Shown here piece by piece: positions 14,101 through 24,623 of a DNA stretch of 64,000 nt. The stretch covers positions 138,045,531-138,109,530 of the forward strand of contig NC_133932.1 in NCBI RefSeq assembly GCF_031877795.1. The letters are read 5' to 3'. The translations under genes and the position numbers were made by a program. The notes under the pieces are model-generated. The model was not told where the DNA came from. It saw only the letters and a list, made by a program, of their open reading frames with translations, and searched no databases. The DNA comes from Strix aluco (taxonomy: Eukaryota > Chordata > Aves > Strigiformes > Strigidae). Numbering within the stretch: position 1 is the first letter of the stretch; each line of letters opens with the position of its first letter.

Positions 14101-17100
14101 AACTGGATAAAAGTGACAGGCAAAATATAATATTCCTTTTGCATAATGGATGCAAATTAAATGGCATGTGCCCCTAGGACCCATGACTGTGTTAAGGAAC
14201 CCAGGGGATGAACGTGATGCTGTGTCTTGAAGACTTTCCTTCGATAGGTATACAAGAGGCGGCTACCACAGAGGGGCTCAGGCAATACGTCTGGGGCATT
14301 TTCTGCTGAAATCACTAACTGATCATTGTAATTACTGTTTGCATCCAATTCCCAACTGGATTTGAATTTGGCAAGGGATGTCAAAGTCAAGAAGGGCTTC
14401 TATGAGTGCATAGGTGTCAAAAGGAAGGCCAGGGAAAATGTAGGCCCACAGCTGAAGGAGATGGGGGACTGGTGACACAGGACATGTAAAAGACTGGGGT
14501 GCTTAATGCTTTCTTTCCCTCAGTCTTTACTAGTAAGAGTGGTCTTCAGGAATCCCAGGTCCCAGAGACTGGGGTGAAGGCTGGAGCAAGGAAGATGTAC
14601 CCTTGGTTGAAGAGGATCAAATCAGTGAAGTCTTAAGCAAACTGGACACACATAAGTTCATGGGCCCTGATGGGATGCACCCCCAAATGCTAAGGGAGCT
14701 GGCAGATGTCATTGCAAGGCCACTCTCAATAATCTTTGCTCAATCATAGTGTTTGGGAGAAGTACCTGAAGACAGCAGGAAAGCAAATATCACTCCTATC
14801 TTCAGGAAGGGTAAACAGGAGGACCCAGGTAACTCCACACCAGCCAGCCTCACCTTGATCCCTGGGAAGGTGATGGAGCAGCTCATCCTGGAAACCACTT
14901 CCATGCACATGATGGACAAGAAGATCCTCAGGAGTAGTCGGCATGGCTTCACCCAAGGGGAAGTCATGCTCGACCAACCTGATAAAGCACTGGCCTAGTA
15001 GATGAAGGAAAAGAGTGGATATTGTCTACCTGGACTTCAGGAAGGCATTTGACACTGTCCCACAAGATCCTTGTGGAGCAGCTGTTGATGAATGGTCTGG
15101 ATGAGCAGACAGTGAGGTGGGCTGAAAACTGGCTGAAAGGCTCAGCCCAGAGGGTGGTGATCAGCGGCACAAAGTATACTTGGAGGCCGGTAGCTGTACC
15201 CCAGGGGCCAATACTGGGTCCGGTCCTGTTTAACACCTTCAGTAATGATCTGGGTGATGGGGCAGAGTGTACCCTCAGCACATTTGCTGATGACACCGGA
15301 TTGGGAGGAGTGGCTGGTACCCCAGAGGGTCGTGCTGCTGCCCTGAGGGACCTCAACCCGCTGGAGAAATGGGCTGACAGGAATGTCACAAAATTCAACA
15401 GGGGGAAGTGCAAAGCCCCGCACCTGGGGAGGAACAACCCCCTGCAAGAATATCTGCTGGGGACCACCCGGTTGGAAAGCAGCTGGACACCGAGCTGAAG
15501 ATGAGGCGGCAATGCGCCCTGGCTGCAACGAAGGTGAATGGTGTCCTGGGCTGCGCCAGGGAGTGTTGCAGCAGGTCGGAGGAGGGGATCCTTCCCTCTG
15601 CGCAGCACTGGGGAGGCCACCACTGGAGAGTTGGGCCCAGTGCTGGGCTCCCCAGCACAGGAGAGAGATGGACATACTGGAGAGAGCCCAGTGACGGGCC
15701 ACGAAGGTGATGCAGGGACTGGAGTGTCTCTGTTATGAGGAAAGGCGGAGAGCTGGGACTGTTTAGCCTGGAGAAGAGAAGGCTCAGGGGGGGATCTCAT
15801 CCATACATGAAAGAGGACACCAAGAGGGCAGAGCCAGGCTCTTCCCAGTGGTGCCCAGTGCCAGGACCAGACGCAAGAGGCACAAACTGAAACACAGGAG
15901 GGTCCCTCTGAACATCAGGAAGCACTTTTTCACTGTAAGGGTGACGAAGCACTGGCACAGGTTGCCCAGGGAGGTGGTGGAGACTCCATGCTTGGGGGTA
16001 TCAAAAAGCTGTCCAGACATGGTCCTGGGCAACCAACTCTGGATGGCCCTGCTTGAGCAGGAGGGGTTGTACTAGATTACCTCAAGAGGTCCCTTCCAAA
16101 CTCAGCTGTTCTGTGATCTCCAGCCAAAGGCCCTCCTGACCCTCCCAGTTCCCCATTCAGCTCCGATCCTTCTGAGAGAGCTGACCTGCTCCACCAGCCC
16201 CGCACCACAGCCCCGACATCACCGTGCAGCAGCATCTGCTACCTGCCCCTTCTGCCCTGCGGGTCTGGTGCAAAGACTTCGCTTGTGTACCCTGCAGCGA
16301 CTGCAGCTGGGCAGGAGAGCACCTCATGGGAGTGCTGTGGCCAAAGTAGAGCAGAAGTGGATGACAAAGAGCCCCAAGATAGCTCAGGGTTAGGCAGGAA
16401 GAAACCAGAGCATCAGTCTTAGGGAGCTATGATGGCTGTGAGGGAAGGAGGGCTGGTGCTGGGCAAGTGTGCCTCTCCCTGCTGCACAGAGAATTGGGAG
16501 GACAAAGATGGGCATCAAGGCCTGGTTATTTCACGCCCTCCTCCCAGTCCCCCAGCAAGCAGGAGGGACGAGTGGAGCCAAGGTACCACAAAGCTCTTAT
16601 GTTCCCCAAATTCAGGGATGGACGGAGCAGCACAGCCCCACACGGGGGTCCTCGGCCACAACACCTGTAGGAGTGAAGGCTTCTCCATCCCAGACCCATC
16701 CAGAGGGCAACACCAGAGCCCCTCAGATACAGCCCCCCTCGCCGTCGCAGCCCTACTGCCGACCCGTGCACCCCCCTGGCAGTCCACAGTGCTGCAGAGG
16801 GATGAAGCGCTGCTCAGCAGCTCGGGCCTCCACTCTCTGGCTGTCCTCCCCACCTCCAGCGCGCGCAGTCAGCAGGCAGGGAGCTCATCTGGAGCCCTGC
16901 CCTGGCTGGATCTCTGCTACGCACATGTTACGCTGTGGCTTTGGCAAACATCTGGCTCTGGGCTCCCGCCCCTCCGAGTGACGGCTCTTGGTGGGAGAGG
17001 AGGGGAGGCTGGCGCCAGTGTGGTCAACGATCCCACGCACGGCTCCCTCTGCCTGAGCGTGTGCCAGGCATCCTGCCCTCCCCAGCCCTGGCACAACTGC

Positions 17101-20100
17101 TGACCAGCTAAAAGCAGCCAGGGAGTGGCCACGGCTGCTATTTCAGGAGCCGTCTCTGGCTCCCGGGCCGCGTCCCAGGCTCCAGCCTCGGGCCTCGGGG
17201 GAGTGAGCAGGGTCAGGGTTCGGCCCCAGCGATTGTCCAGCACACGTGGCCGAGGCGAGGGTCAGAGCCCGGGGCTGCAGGGAGCAGCACGTCCGGGGGG
17301 AGCCTCCGCACAGCCGCAGGCCCTGTCTGCTTGCGCCGGGCTCCCCCCAGCCCCGCGGCTACGGGGGGGCTCAGGCAAGGGCTCTGGCTGGCGGCCCCAC
17401 AGCCCCAGCCCGGGCACGGAGAGGCGCAGGGCTGCCAGAGTCACGCACAGCGAGGTGTGGAGAACAGGGGCAGGCTGCGGCCTCCAGCGCTGGGCAGGGT
17501 AAAGCCCTCGGTTCTGAGGAGGAGGGGAAGCGGTTTAACCACAGACATCAGCAGGGAGGTAGGACCGTGCAGGGTGAGGCTGGGCAGCAGCCTGGGGGTG
17601 AACCACAAACTTTCCGAGCGCAGGGGCAGAGCAAGGCTCAGGATGAGCGAGGCTCACGCGGGCACCCGGGGGTCTCCTCTGTGGAGCTGCGTGGAGGTGA
17701 AATGGAGCTGCTTCAGGGAGCTGCAGGGCCCTGGGAGCCCAGCGGAGCGTGCGGGAGCTCAGGGGCTGAGCGGGGCAGGGAGCCTGGGCCTGCGCAGAGG
17801 AAGAGCGCTCGAGGCGGGGGCTCGAGTGGGGCAGCAGCAGCGCAGGGTGGGAAGCAATGGGGTCTGGCCACGGTCTCCTGGCAGCGCTGATGCCGAGGGC
17901 TCTGACCCAGGGGCTGGGCTGGGTTTCGGCCGTGCAAAGCTCAAGCAGGGAGTGCTCCCAGAGCAGGTCTGCGCAGCGAGATGGGACGTGGCGGGGTGAG
18001 ACACGCGGGTGAGAGTGGGGCTCAGGGCACCTCGAGATGGAGTGTGCCAAGCAGGGTGACCTCGGGGAGCAAGGGATGGGGAGCAGGAAGAGGCTGGAGT
18101 GTCCCAAGGGCCATGCAGGTGAGGGAGAGCGCAGCCAGTGAGAGCTGCCCGGGGGTCCCAGGCAGCAACAGCCAGCAGCAACCACGGGTGTGGAGAGAAC
18201 CAGAGGGAGCAGAGACTGGGGGGGCTGCTGGCAGGCTGGGGCTCGGGGGGGGACGCACAGGGACTGGCACTTGGGAGGGCAGCAGGTACAGGTGTGGGTG
18301 GATGTGGAGGGGAGAGTGAGCAAGGACTGTGGGAGGAAGAGGAGTTGTAAGGGGCCTGGGGCTGAAGCAGAGGTGAGGGAAAAGGGGCAGCTGTGAGGGG
18401 GCTGGGGATCATCGTAGAGGAAGGAGGGAGCTGTGTGAGGGGCTGGGGGGAGGAGCAGAGCATGGGGGGAGAGGAGCGAGGGGCTGGGGCCTCTCGGCTG
18501 CAGTGGAAAAGCTGCTGCAGCTCCAGGGGAAATGCTACTTGAATTAATCATGGCGCTGGCTGCTGTGCCAAGCCCAGGAGGAGGCTGCTGGCAGCGCAAG
18601 GAAATAACTTTCACAGGAATTTGGAACAAATGCAGCTCTTCTGGCCGTAACAACAGCACTCACCTCCCCCACAACCTCCCCATGTACCAGCATCTCCCCC
18701 CTGTCCCCACTCCTTGTGTACCCCCAGACTCTGCCCCATTGCAGCCTGCTGTCCCAGAGGCGCGATGCGCTCCCTCCTCTCACGCTGCTCCCCAGCAAGC
18801 TCACGGCGTCACCCCATCTCGCCTCGGGAAGCTCGCCTTCTTGTTTCTGAGGAGGGGGAGGCCTGTTTTATGTCATGCAAAGGTCTGAAAATAGGTTAAT
18901 GCTAAATCCCTCGTCCCAAGAAAACGAATGCATGTAGTTACGTCCTCCCCACCTCCCGCCACTCTCTTTGGCAGCAAAGCCGGCGAGCGTTAGTCCTCTC
19001 ACTGTTCCAGTCCCCATGCACGGCTACTCCCCGTGTCCTCTCACAGCTGCCCCCTTCAGTAGCACAACCGACGCATCAGGATTATCCGTCAAGACTCTCT
19101 CTCAGCAATACAGTCTATGTGGCCTGGTCTAGCCCACAGCACTTCACGCAGGTCTTCCTATCTGGGGCACAGCCCAAGAGGCTGTCCCGGTGCTGTGCCT
19201 GCAGCATAGACAGTCCCACAGAACAACACACTGGTACTCAGACTTCAAAACTCATCAGATTTGCCCTCAAAACTGCAAGATAAGACTATACGTGAGGTGT
19301 GTTGCTGGTCAGTTTTTGATTTCCAATGTTCCCCAACAATTGCGCGTATGGATGCAAAGGAAATATGTAAACCCTGGTTCCAAAATCATTAATATTGGAT
19401 CTGTAACAGTATCAATAATCTACCATCTCATCTCATGTCATCTCATTCACTTTTCTGTCAAATCAGCCTGTGCTCACAACATGGGGTTTACACAGCTCTC
19501 TGTGCTGTATGCTGGCTGCCAAAGGACAGACAATACTTGATTTAGCATGAGAAGTTAGAAAGGCCCAGAAAGACAATATCTGACCATGCATGCAGCTTGC
19601 TGGTACAAAGTCAAACGTTTAAAACAAATTTAAGCCAGCAGGGTGAATTTATACCAGAACAGTGCTTCCCATCCTGTAACCATAGCATTTGAATGTAGTC
19701 TGATGAGCCCTAAAGCTTCTATATTATCAATTCATGGCCACAGAGAGAAACAGAGACAACCAGTCAGTGACTATCCCTTGCTCTATTTTCTGCTGGTGTC
19801 GTTCACCAATTCCCTGGGCTCTTCTCCATGGGTGTTTCTCTCTCATCTCAGACTTGAACTGTGAGTTTGCTATTTCCTTTGCTTAGTGCTTGTGCAGAGT
19901 CTGCTACTGTGGGACCTGGCCCATGATAAACACGAGTGATAAATAAAGAAGATGTTATGAGATCCTTTTTCTTTCTTGGGAGCTCAGGCCAGCAACCTGC
20001 TCTGCTTGTCTCTGTTCGTACACCAAACACAAAGACCGACCTGGCAGAGATGATGGGGTGTGCAAGGAAGCAGGAGACCTGCAGCTGTTATTCAAGTCTC

Positions 20101-23100
20101 TCCTGGTCACTCACACGGACTCCCCACTTCCCCATCGTTCTGTCCTGTCCACGGAGAGCAGACTTCGCCGTCTGAAAACAGACCCGGCCCTCCCAGGGCT
20201 TTTTGCTTCAAGACATGGCAGTCCGATGGAGAACCGAACCCGTTCAGTTCTGTGTTGACCTTGGGGGCTGTCCTGTGTCCTGCACATCACACCGGCAGGG
20301 TCTGCCCATGGCCTAAGCTCTCGTGACAATTACGTGGGTCTGGACCAAATCCAGACCTTGACAGAGACCCTGTAACCTCCCAAGGCAGGATGAGCCCCGA
20401 TGCCTATAAGCCACAGGTAGATGGAGTCAGGCGGGAGCAACTGCACAGGCTGTGGGGCAGCACAGCTGACACGGGTGACCCCCGGGACGCGGTGCTGGCC
20501 ACCGAGGACCCCGACAGCGTCTCTGAAGCCCTCCTGCGCGGGGCAACAGGGCTGCGGTGGCTGAGGGGTGGCCACACCGGGCAGCTGTGCTCTGAGACCC
20601 GGGCTTCCTGCCCCGGCTCTGCCCAGCTCCTCGACCTGGCTCGCTCCTGCTGCGGCCCAGTGCCGAGCCGGCAGCCTGGCCAGCCTCCTTTCCCATCCTC
20701 TCACGTTTCCCGGCTCAGAGGAAGCAGCAGCAGATGTGTGAGCTGTTTGCTTTGTGCCGAGGCCACGCGGGAGTTACCTGCGCTCAGCCCAGACGCGCCG
20801 TTTCCAAACGAAACACGAGGGCTGAGCCAAGACCATCGAAATCTGGCCAGAGCCTCAGTCGCTGCCGGCCGCTGGGCCAGCACCTTCCCCTACGCAGCGT
20901 GGGGCTGGGCTGGACCCTGCGCCGCCCTGGCCTCCCCGCGGCCAGGCAGCCCCGTGCAGGACCAGTCTCCCTGTGCCACCCCCATGGCCCCACGCTCCCC
21001 AGCTCCTCCGCAGGCCCTGTTCTCCCTCCCGCCTGTCCCCACACCCGCAATCAGGAGCCCAGCCGCCATCTCCGATTGCATTTCCAGAACGCCTTCCCAC
21101 ACGGCAAGCGGCACTGAGCAGGAAGGCACGGAGAAGGGGAGAGAGGGGGGCCTCCCTTCGGGGGCTGCCGCAGCCGAGACATCCCCGCACACGCCTGGGG
21201 CCTCCGCGCTCACCCAGGGATACGCGGCTCCTCCACTCCAACCCTGTCCCTGAACCCCCCCCAACCCCTGACCCCTTCCCCATCTCTGTCCCCAGCCCTG
21301 GTCCTGTCCCTGTCCCCATCCCCACACAACTGGGACCGCGTGGAGTGTTGCCCTGCACAGACCAAACCCAAATCTTTCCCCACCCAGATCTTCCTCCCCA
21401 TCTCCCACCCACTTCTTCTGCCCAGACGTTCCCTCCAATCCCACCCTGACCCATCCCCTACTCCCCCAGATCCACCCCAACCTAAACTTGCCCCTGCCCC
21501 ATGTCCCTGTGCCTGGCCCTTGCTCCCACCCAATTCCTCCTTCCCCCATGCTCTTCCCCACACTCCCACCCCCCGTCCCCTGCCCTCACTCACCACACAA
21601 GCCCCGCTCCAGCACGCCCGTCCCATACCTGCCCCTGCACTCACACACCTGACATGGCCCACACTCACCACCACATGCTGGGTGATGCCCCAGCACCGCA
21701 CCCACAGACTGGTTTTTCTCAGCAGCTCCACTTCCTCCTCCAGGCCCACCTGGGGGCCCTTTTCCCTGGCCAGGTTGCAGGCCCTCCTCCTCCTCCTCCT
21801 TATGGGCCCCAGAACTCCTGCTCCCCCTCGCCCCCTCCTCCTGGCCCCATTGGCACTGCTCCCCGCCTGGCCCAGAGCTCCTCACGGCCCCAGCCAGACA
21901 CCCAAGTGCCCCACAACTCCGGAAAGGTGCCCAAAACGTCACAGGTCCTTGTCCTGACGGACGGTCTGGACGCTGCCGCGGCCGGCAGTGCCTTGCTGCT
22001 CCCCCACGCCAGTTACCCCTGTCAGCCCTGAGCCCCATGTCTCCCCGTCCTGGCTCAGGTGGACGCATCGCCTGTCTCCAGCGACCAGGGCCCCAGGGCC
22101 TGAGCCGTGATTGGAACAGCAAATGCAGAGAACACAAAATAAACAAAATACAAATGGCATTACTGGCACATCTTGGGGTCCGCAGAACCTGTCAGAGGGG
22201 CAGCACCTCTCCAGGCCTCACCTGTGACCTCTCACTGTGCGAACGCTGATACAGCACGTGTCTCTCCGCTCAAATCCCCCAGGTGCTGTTTCCAAGGTAA
22301 TATAACAATACCAGCTGTGCATAATTAATGCTGATGTTCACAACCGGCCTTACAAGCACTGATGAACTAGGCGAGTGCCCTCACAGGGGGAGAGAGAAGT
22401 TAGCAGTTTGGCTACAAGCAGCTTCCTAGAGGTCCTACCCACGTTCCTGAGCACCGTTTTGAGTGTCCTGGCCTGCACGAGCAAGGCCTGGCACAGCAGG
22501 CCCCAAGCTCAGCTGAGGTCAACACCGTGCTCTGCACAGAGGACATCCTCGCGGCGTGCCCCCAGTATCACTGATATCACCCAGTACTCGCATGCAGAAA
22601 GGGTGTAACCGTGCTCTGCCCCGTTTCCGACCCGCACTGAGCGTGGGGGTCTCTGCTGTAGCGTTCCTGCTGCAACTGTTCCCCACCTGAGCCATGACAA
22701 CTGCACCACAGAACCTGCAGTGGCAGGTCTCCCATCCCAAGCCTCTCACAGCCCGGGCCATGCCAGCTTCCAACAGTTGTACCTACCTGTAAGAAGCAGG
22801 TCCCCACAGGGGTGTTCTCCTTCAGAGACACATTGTAGAAATTACTCCTGAACACCGGCTCGTTGTCGTTGACATCCTGCAGGGCCACGTGCACCACAGC
22901 TGAAGAAGAGAGGGCAGGGCTTCCCCGGTCCGTGGCCAGCACAGTCAGCTGGGGCTGAGGATCCTTCTCATAATCCAGCGGGGCAGCGGTGGTGATGATA
23001 CCTGTGGCAGGGTCAATGGCAAACCAGCTGGAGTGGGTGTCACGGCCATGCACGATACTGTACCGCACCTCCCCGTTGGGACCCTGGTCCTTGTCACGGG

Positions 23101-24623
23101 CGGTCACCTGCAGGACAAAGCTGCCTGGGTACACAACCTCGGGGATGCTTTGTTTGTACTCCTGCTGGTCGAAGAGTGGAGGGTTGTCGTTGATATCCAT
23201 CACCTGCAGCACGAAGGCTGATTCTGCCCGGAGCGGGGGCGTTCCTGAGTCGGTGGCTGTCACCCGCAAATCGTAGGAGTCTCTTTCCTCCCGATCCAGG
23301 AGCTGGTCCACGCAGATCAGGTAGATGATGTTGTCCTTGGTAGTGAGGGCAAACTTGCCATCCCCTCCTTCCAGTGTGACATTGACATTGGAGTACTCGC
23401 CATAGTCTGGGTCGGAAACGGAGATGCGTGCCACATACTGGCCAGGCTGGGCTCCCTCGGAGATCTGAGGGGAGCCGTCCTCGCTCAGGAAGATGATCGT
23501 CATGGTGGGCTGGTTGTCGTTGTAGTCACGCACGTGAATAGTGACAAAGGCTGTGGTGACCTCAGGATGGACTGCCTTATCCCTTGCCTGCACCACCAGC
23601 TCATGCACCTTCCGTACTTCATAGTCCAGACCTTTGTTGAGCTTGATGACTCCAGTCCGGGAGTCAATGGTGAAGTACTGGTCAGGATCGCTCTGCCGAC
23701 GGTTGATCTCATAAACCACATCCCCATTGTCACCTTCATCTGCGTCAGAGGCGAAGACCTGCAGGATGCTGCTGCCAGGTTTCAGATTCTCTGAGATGAG
23801 AGTGTGGTAGCGGCTCTGGTTGAAGCTAGGAGCATTGTCATTGATGTCCTGAATGGACACATCCAGCGTCATCTGGGTGCTCCGGGGAGGAGAGCCGCCG
23901 TCATAGGCTTCCAGCAGCAGCGAGTATGATGAGCGGTTTTCCCGATCCAAGACGTTGCTGACCACCAGGTCCAAATACAGGACCCCATTGGGTCCTCGAC
24001 GTGTTTCCAGACGGAAGGCCTGCCCCACGTTCTCGCCCTTAATCACGTAGCCTTGTGTATTGAGTAGGCCACTGTCGGCATCAAAGGCTGGGTCCAGGGG
24101 AAATCTGCTGCCAATGGGGGTGTGCTCTGGGATCTGGAAGGTGCTGTGCTGTTTGGGAAAGGCTGGAGCATGGTCATTAATGTCATTCACTTGGATGTTC
24201 ACTTCCACTGTGATGCCCTCCGGGGTAACAGCAATGAAGCTGTAGTGGTCCCGAGTCTCTCGGTCCAGGACACGAGCTGTTTTGATGATACCGGTGTTCT
24301 CATCTATCCCCAAGTCAGTGGTAACACCACTGCTCTCCTGTGCCGAGATGAAATACATGTAGGCACTGGTTCCTGGGGGCAGGCCAGCACTGATGTCCCC
24401 AATGATGGTGCCAGCTGGCTGCTCCTCATCTATTTGTAGATCCAGAGTGCCCAGGACGGCAGAGCCCCTCCCTGCTCTCAGGCCCCCAAGAATCAGCAGC
24501 TCCAGCAGAAGCACGGCTGACCCCTTCATCTGCTCCATTGCCAGTGACTCGCAGAGCAGAGGGTGGCTTGATCTCCCCTGCAGCGTGTGCTTTAATCCTG
24601 CATGGAATGCAGACCAGAGGATG
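1927..24623 (-). CDS. DCHS1: Dachsous cadherin-related 1 gene, 5' part (six exons; 3' part beyond window)
   Basis: Six minus-strand exons join in the order 24623-22787, 5488-5300, 5186-4955, 3898-3662, 3322-2303 and 2114-1927. All have GT-AG borders, and the phases (0,0,1,1,1,0) keep one frame open for 1206 residues from an ATG at 24538. The product has a hydrophobic signal peptide and tandem extracellular cadherin repeats with DxNDN and LDRE motifs. It matches what I know of human DCHS1 repeat by repeat, including the early DLQIDEEQPAGT block and NQSRYH. Human DCHS1 is about 3298 residues, so roughly the N-terminal third is here; later repeats, the membrane segment and the cytoplasmic tail lie below position 1. 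Dachsous is a giant plasma-membrane cadherin that binds FAT4 on neighbouring cells in planar cell polarity and growth control. The N-terminal repeats seen here belong to the ligand-binding end. The phase agreement makes a pseudogene unlikely. Confidence 0.96.
2303..3322 (-). CDS. DCHS1: DCHS1 coding exon 5: rest of repeat 8 through most of repeat 11
   Basis: The exon is 1020 bases (residues 804-1144), phase 1 to phase 1. After the acceptor CTGCAG|GTCATG it encodes DDIFYSISSGDPHG and the linkers DVNDNVPAF (repeat 8), EHDNGPIF (repeat 9, degenerate) and DENDNSPRL (repeat 10). It then encodes repeat 11 up to HTQTG at CAG|GTGAGA. A glycine/alanine-rich insertion (GGAGAGGEA) sits in repeat 10. The open frame continues past both splice sites, so reading it as one uninterrupted ORF would wrongly extend the exon. 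Confidence 0.95.
3323..3661. other. DCHS1 intron 5 with short TG-rich stretch
   Basis: Intron between coding exons 5 and 4. It contains an irregular TG/CA-rich patch around 3440-3500 and nothing else recognisable. Confidence 0.8.
3662..3898 (-). CDS. DCHS1: DCHS1 coding exon 4: end of repeat 7, start of repeat 8
   Basis: The exon is 237 bases (residues 725-804), phase 1 to phase 1. It contains AQDGGGLQAQPNARVNISV, then the degenerate linker VEGTVSPPVF in place of DxNDNxPxF, then FTVPEDV of repeat 8, and ends AQNPPG at CCAG|GTACC. Human DCHS1 has an equally degenerate linker at this point, so the missing calcium motif is probably native and not damage. Confidence 0.94.
3899..4954. other. DCHS1 intron 4, purine-rich on the plus strand
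   Basis: Intron between coding exons 4 and 3. From about 4500 to 4820 the plus strand is rich in GGA/GAA purine runs, so the transcribed RNA is pyrimidine-rich. No repeat or exon was recognised. Confidence 0.7.
4955..5186 (-). CDS. DCHS1: DCHS1 coding exon 3: end of repeat 6, most of repeat 7
   Basis: The exon is 232 bases (residues 648-725), entered in phase 0 and left in phase 1. It starts GGLNSMVYVKVFLED, carries the linker DINDNRPVF and the repeat-7 motifs AHDKDEG and LGNSPPLFSL, and ends NKDTG at ACAG|GTGAGA. It is only 113 bases from coding exon 2. Confidence 0.95.
5300..5488 (-). CDS. DCHS1: DCHS1 coding exon 2: middle of cadherin repeat 6
   Basis: The exon is 189 bases and encodes residues 585-647, phase 0 at both ends. 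It begins VTATDADSG, the DADSG calcium-binding motif of repeat 6, and contains the LDRDEG motif. It ends TVTAVDG with donor GGG|GTGAGT and is preceded by a pyrimidine tract ending CTGCAG. The two ends complete the repeat begun in the 22.8 kb exon and continued in the 5.1 kb exon, which supports splicing across the 17.3 kb intron. Confidence 0.95.
5489..8529. other. DCHS1 17-kb intron, proximal part
   Basis: Start of the 17.3 kb intron (5489-22786). No coding exon could be supported. A GC-rich stretch at about 8100-8500 is relatively CpG-rich compared with its surroundings but has no identifiable gene. Open frames here are short and resemble no family I know. Confidence 0.6.
8530..8650 (+). 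repeat. Possible ancient CR1 3' fragment
   Basis: The stretch around 'ggtgaattcactgctcctgg' and 'aaatctttaaaccaagtctg' resembles the 3' untranslated region of old CR1 copies widespread in birds, turtles and crocodilians. It is very diverged and no tail motif is visible. Confidence 0.35.
8651..10779. other. DCHS1 intron, no recognised content
   Basis: Unique-looking intronic sequence between two CR1 pieces. No exon, RNA gene or repeat was recognised. Short C-rich runs occur near 10150-10300. Confidence 0.5.
10780..12662 (+). mobile_element. CR1 LINE, 5'-truncated, degraded
   Basis: Broken frames match CR1 ORF2: the region between endonuclease and reverse transcriptase (VQTLDFREGFRLYRELV, then WLSRDLRAKL and AQACRDGARKVKV at about 11030-11170), then KDTEK-like and NASFISVFTNK motifs, then a degraded RT. 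The end near 12662 ('gactctgtgactc') corresponds to the CR1 tail. Many stops and frameshifts make it inactive. It lies within the DCHS1 intron on the opposite strand to the gene. Confidence 0.85.
12663..13976. other. DCHS1 intron, no recognised content
   Basis: No gene or interspersed repeat was recognised in this stretch. It is AT-richer towards its end. Confidence 0.5.
13977..14075 (-). mobile_element. CR1 LINE 3' end fragment
   Basis: Starts with the inverted CR1 tail ('atcatagaatcatagaat') followed by 'gggttggaggggaccttt', the inverted 3' untranslated region. It is truncated after about 100 bases, typical of 5'-truncated CR1 insertions. The sequence is close to the common avian consensus, so it is fairly young. 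Confidence 0.9.
14348..16120 (+). mobile_element. CR1 LINE, about 1.8 kb, with recognisable reverse transcriptase
   Basis: Begins in the linker before RT (LNLARDVK-like, KKGFYECI), then runs through GEVPEDSRKANITPIFRKG (about 14756-14812) and QGPILGPVLFNTFSNDL with the catalytic FADD at about 15283. Next come LGRNNP, NIRKHFFTVRVTKHWHRLPREVV (about 15915-15985) and the 3' tail near 16120. The open frame of 158 codons at 15022-15498 is the RT core. Frameshifts near 14990, 15060 and 15480 break the protein, so it is an inactive copy. Confidence 0.92.
16121..22786. other. DCHS1 intron, GC-rich and C-rich stretches
   Basis: Intronic sequence without a supported exon. GC-rich blocks lie at about 17100-18500 and 20400-21240. 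A cytosine-rich, low-complexity block (about 21240-21650, irregular 'ccctgtcccc'-like runs) lies between them and the exon. AT-richer unique sequence fills 18900-20000. Long open frames, for example 374 codons on the minus strand at 17535-18659, are proline/serine-rich and look like products of biased composition. Confidence 0.55.
21240..21650. repeat. C-rich low-complexity tract
   Basis: Dense, irregular C-runs on the plus strand with short CCCTG/CCCCA variations. They look like a decayed simple repeat and could form i-motif or G-quadruplex structures, but no regular period is visible. Confidence 0.55.
22787..24623 (-). CDS. DCHS1: DCHS1 first coding exon: signal peptide and cadherin repeats 1-5
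   Basis: Coding runs from the ATG at 24538 to 22787 (residues 1-584). I chose this start because its context has G at -3 and at +4. It is followed four codons later by a second in-frame ATG and a leucine-rich signal peptide (LLLELLILGG), with cleavage probably near residue 26-30. An in-frame ATG further upstream at 24685 lies beyond the acceptor and is not used. Five repeats end in DINDHAPAF, DINDNAPSF, DYNDNQPTM, DINDNPPLF and DVNDNEPVF, and the exon stops at the start of repeat 6 after TCFLQ. The donor is CAG|GTAGGT. The upstream acceptor is placed after a pyrimidine-rich tract ending at 24624, leaving 85 bases of 5' UTR in this exon. An alternative acceptor about 30 bases closer to the ATG cannot be excluded. 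Confidence 0.96.

Noticed and set aside
15022-15498. 158-codon open frame as a host gene
   Set aside because: It is CR1 reverse transcriptase with the FADD motif. The same holds for 32873-33430 and 50587-51336.
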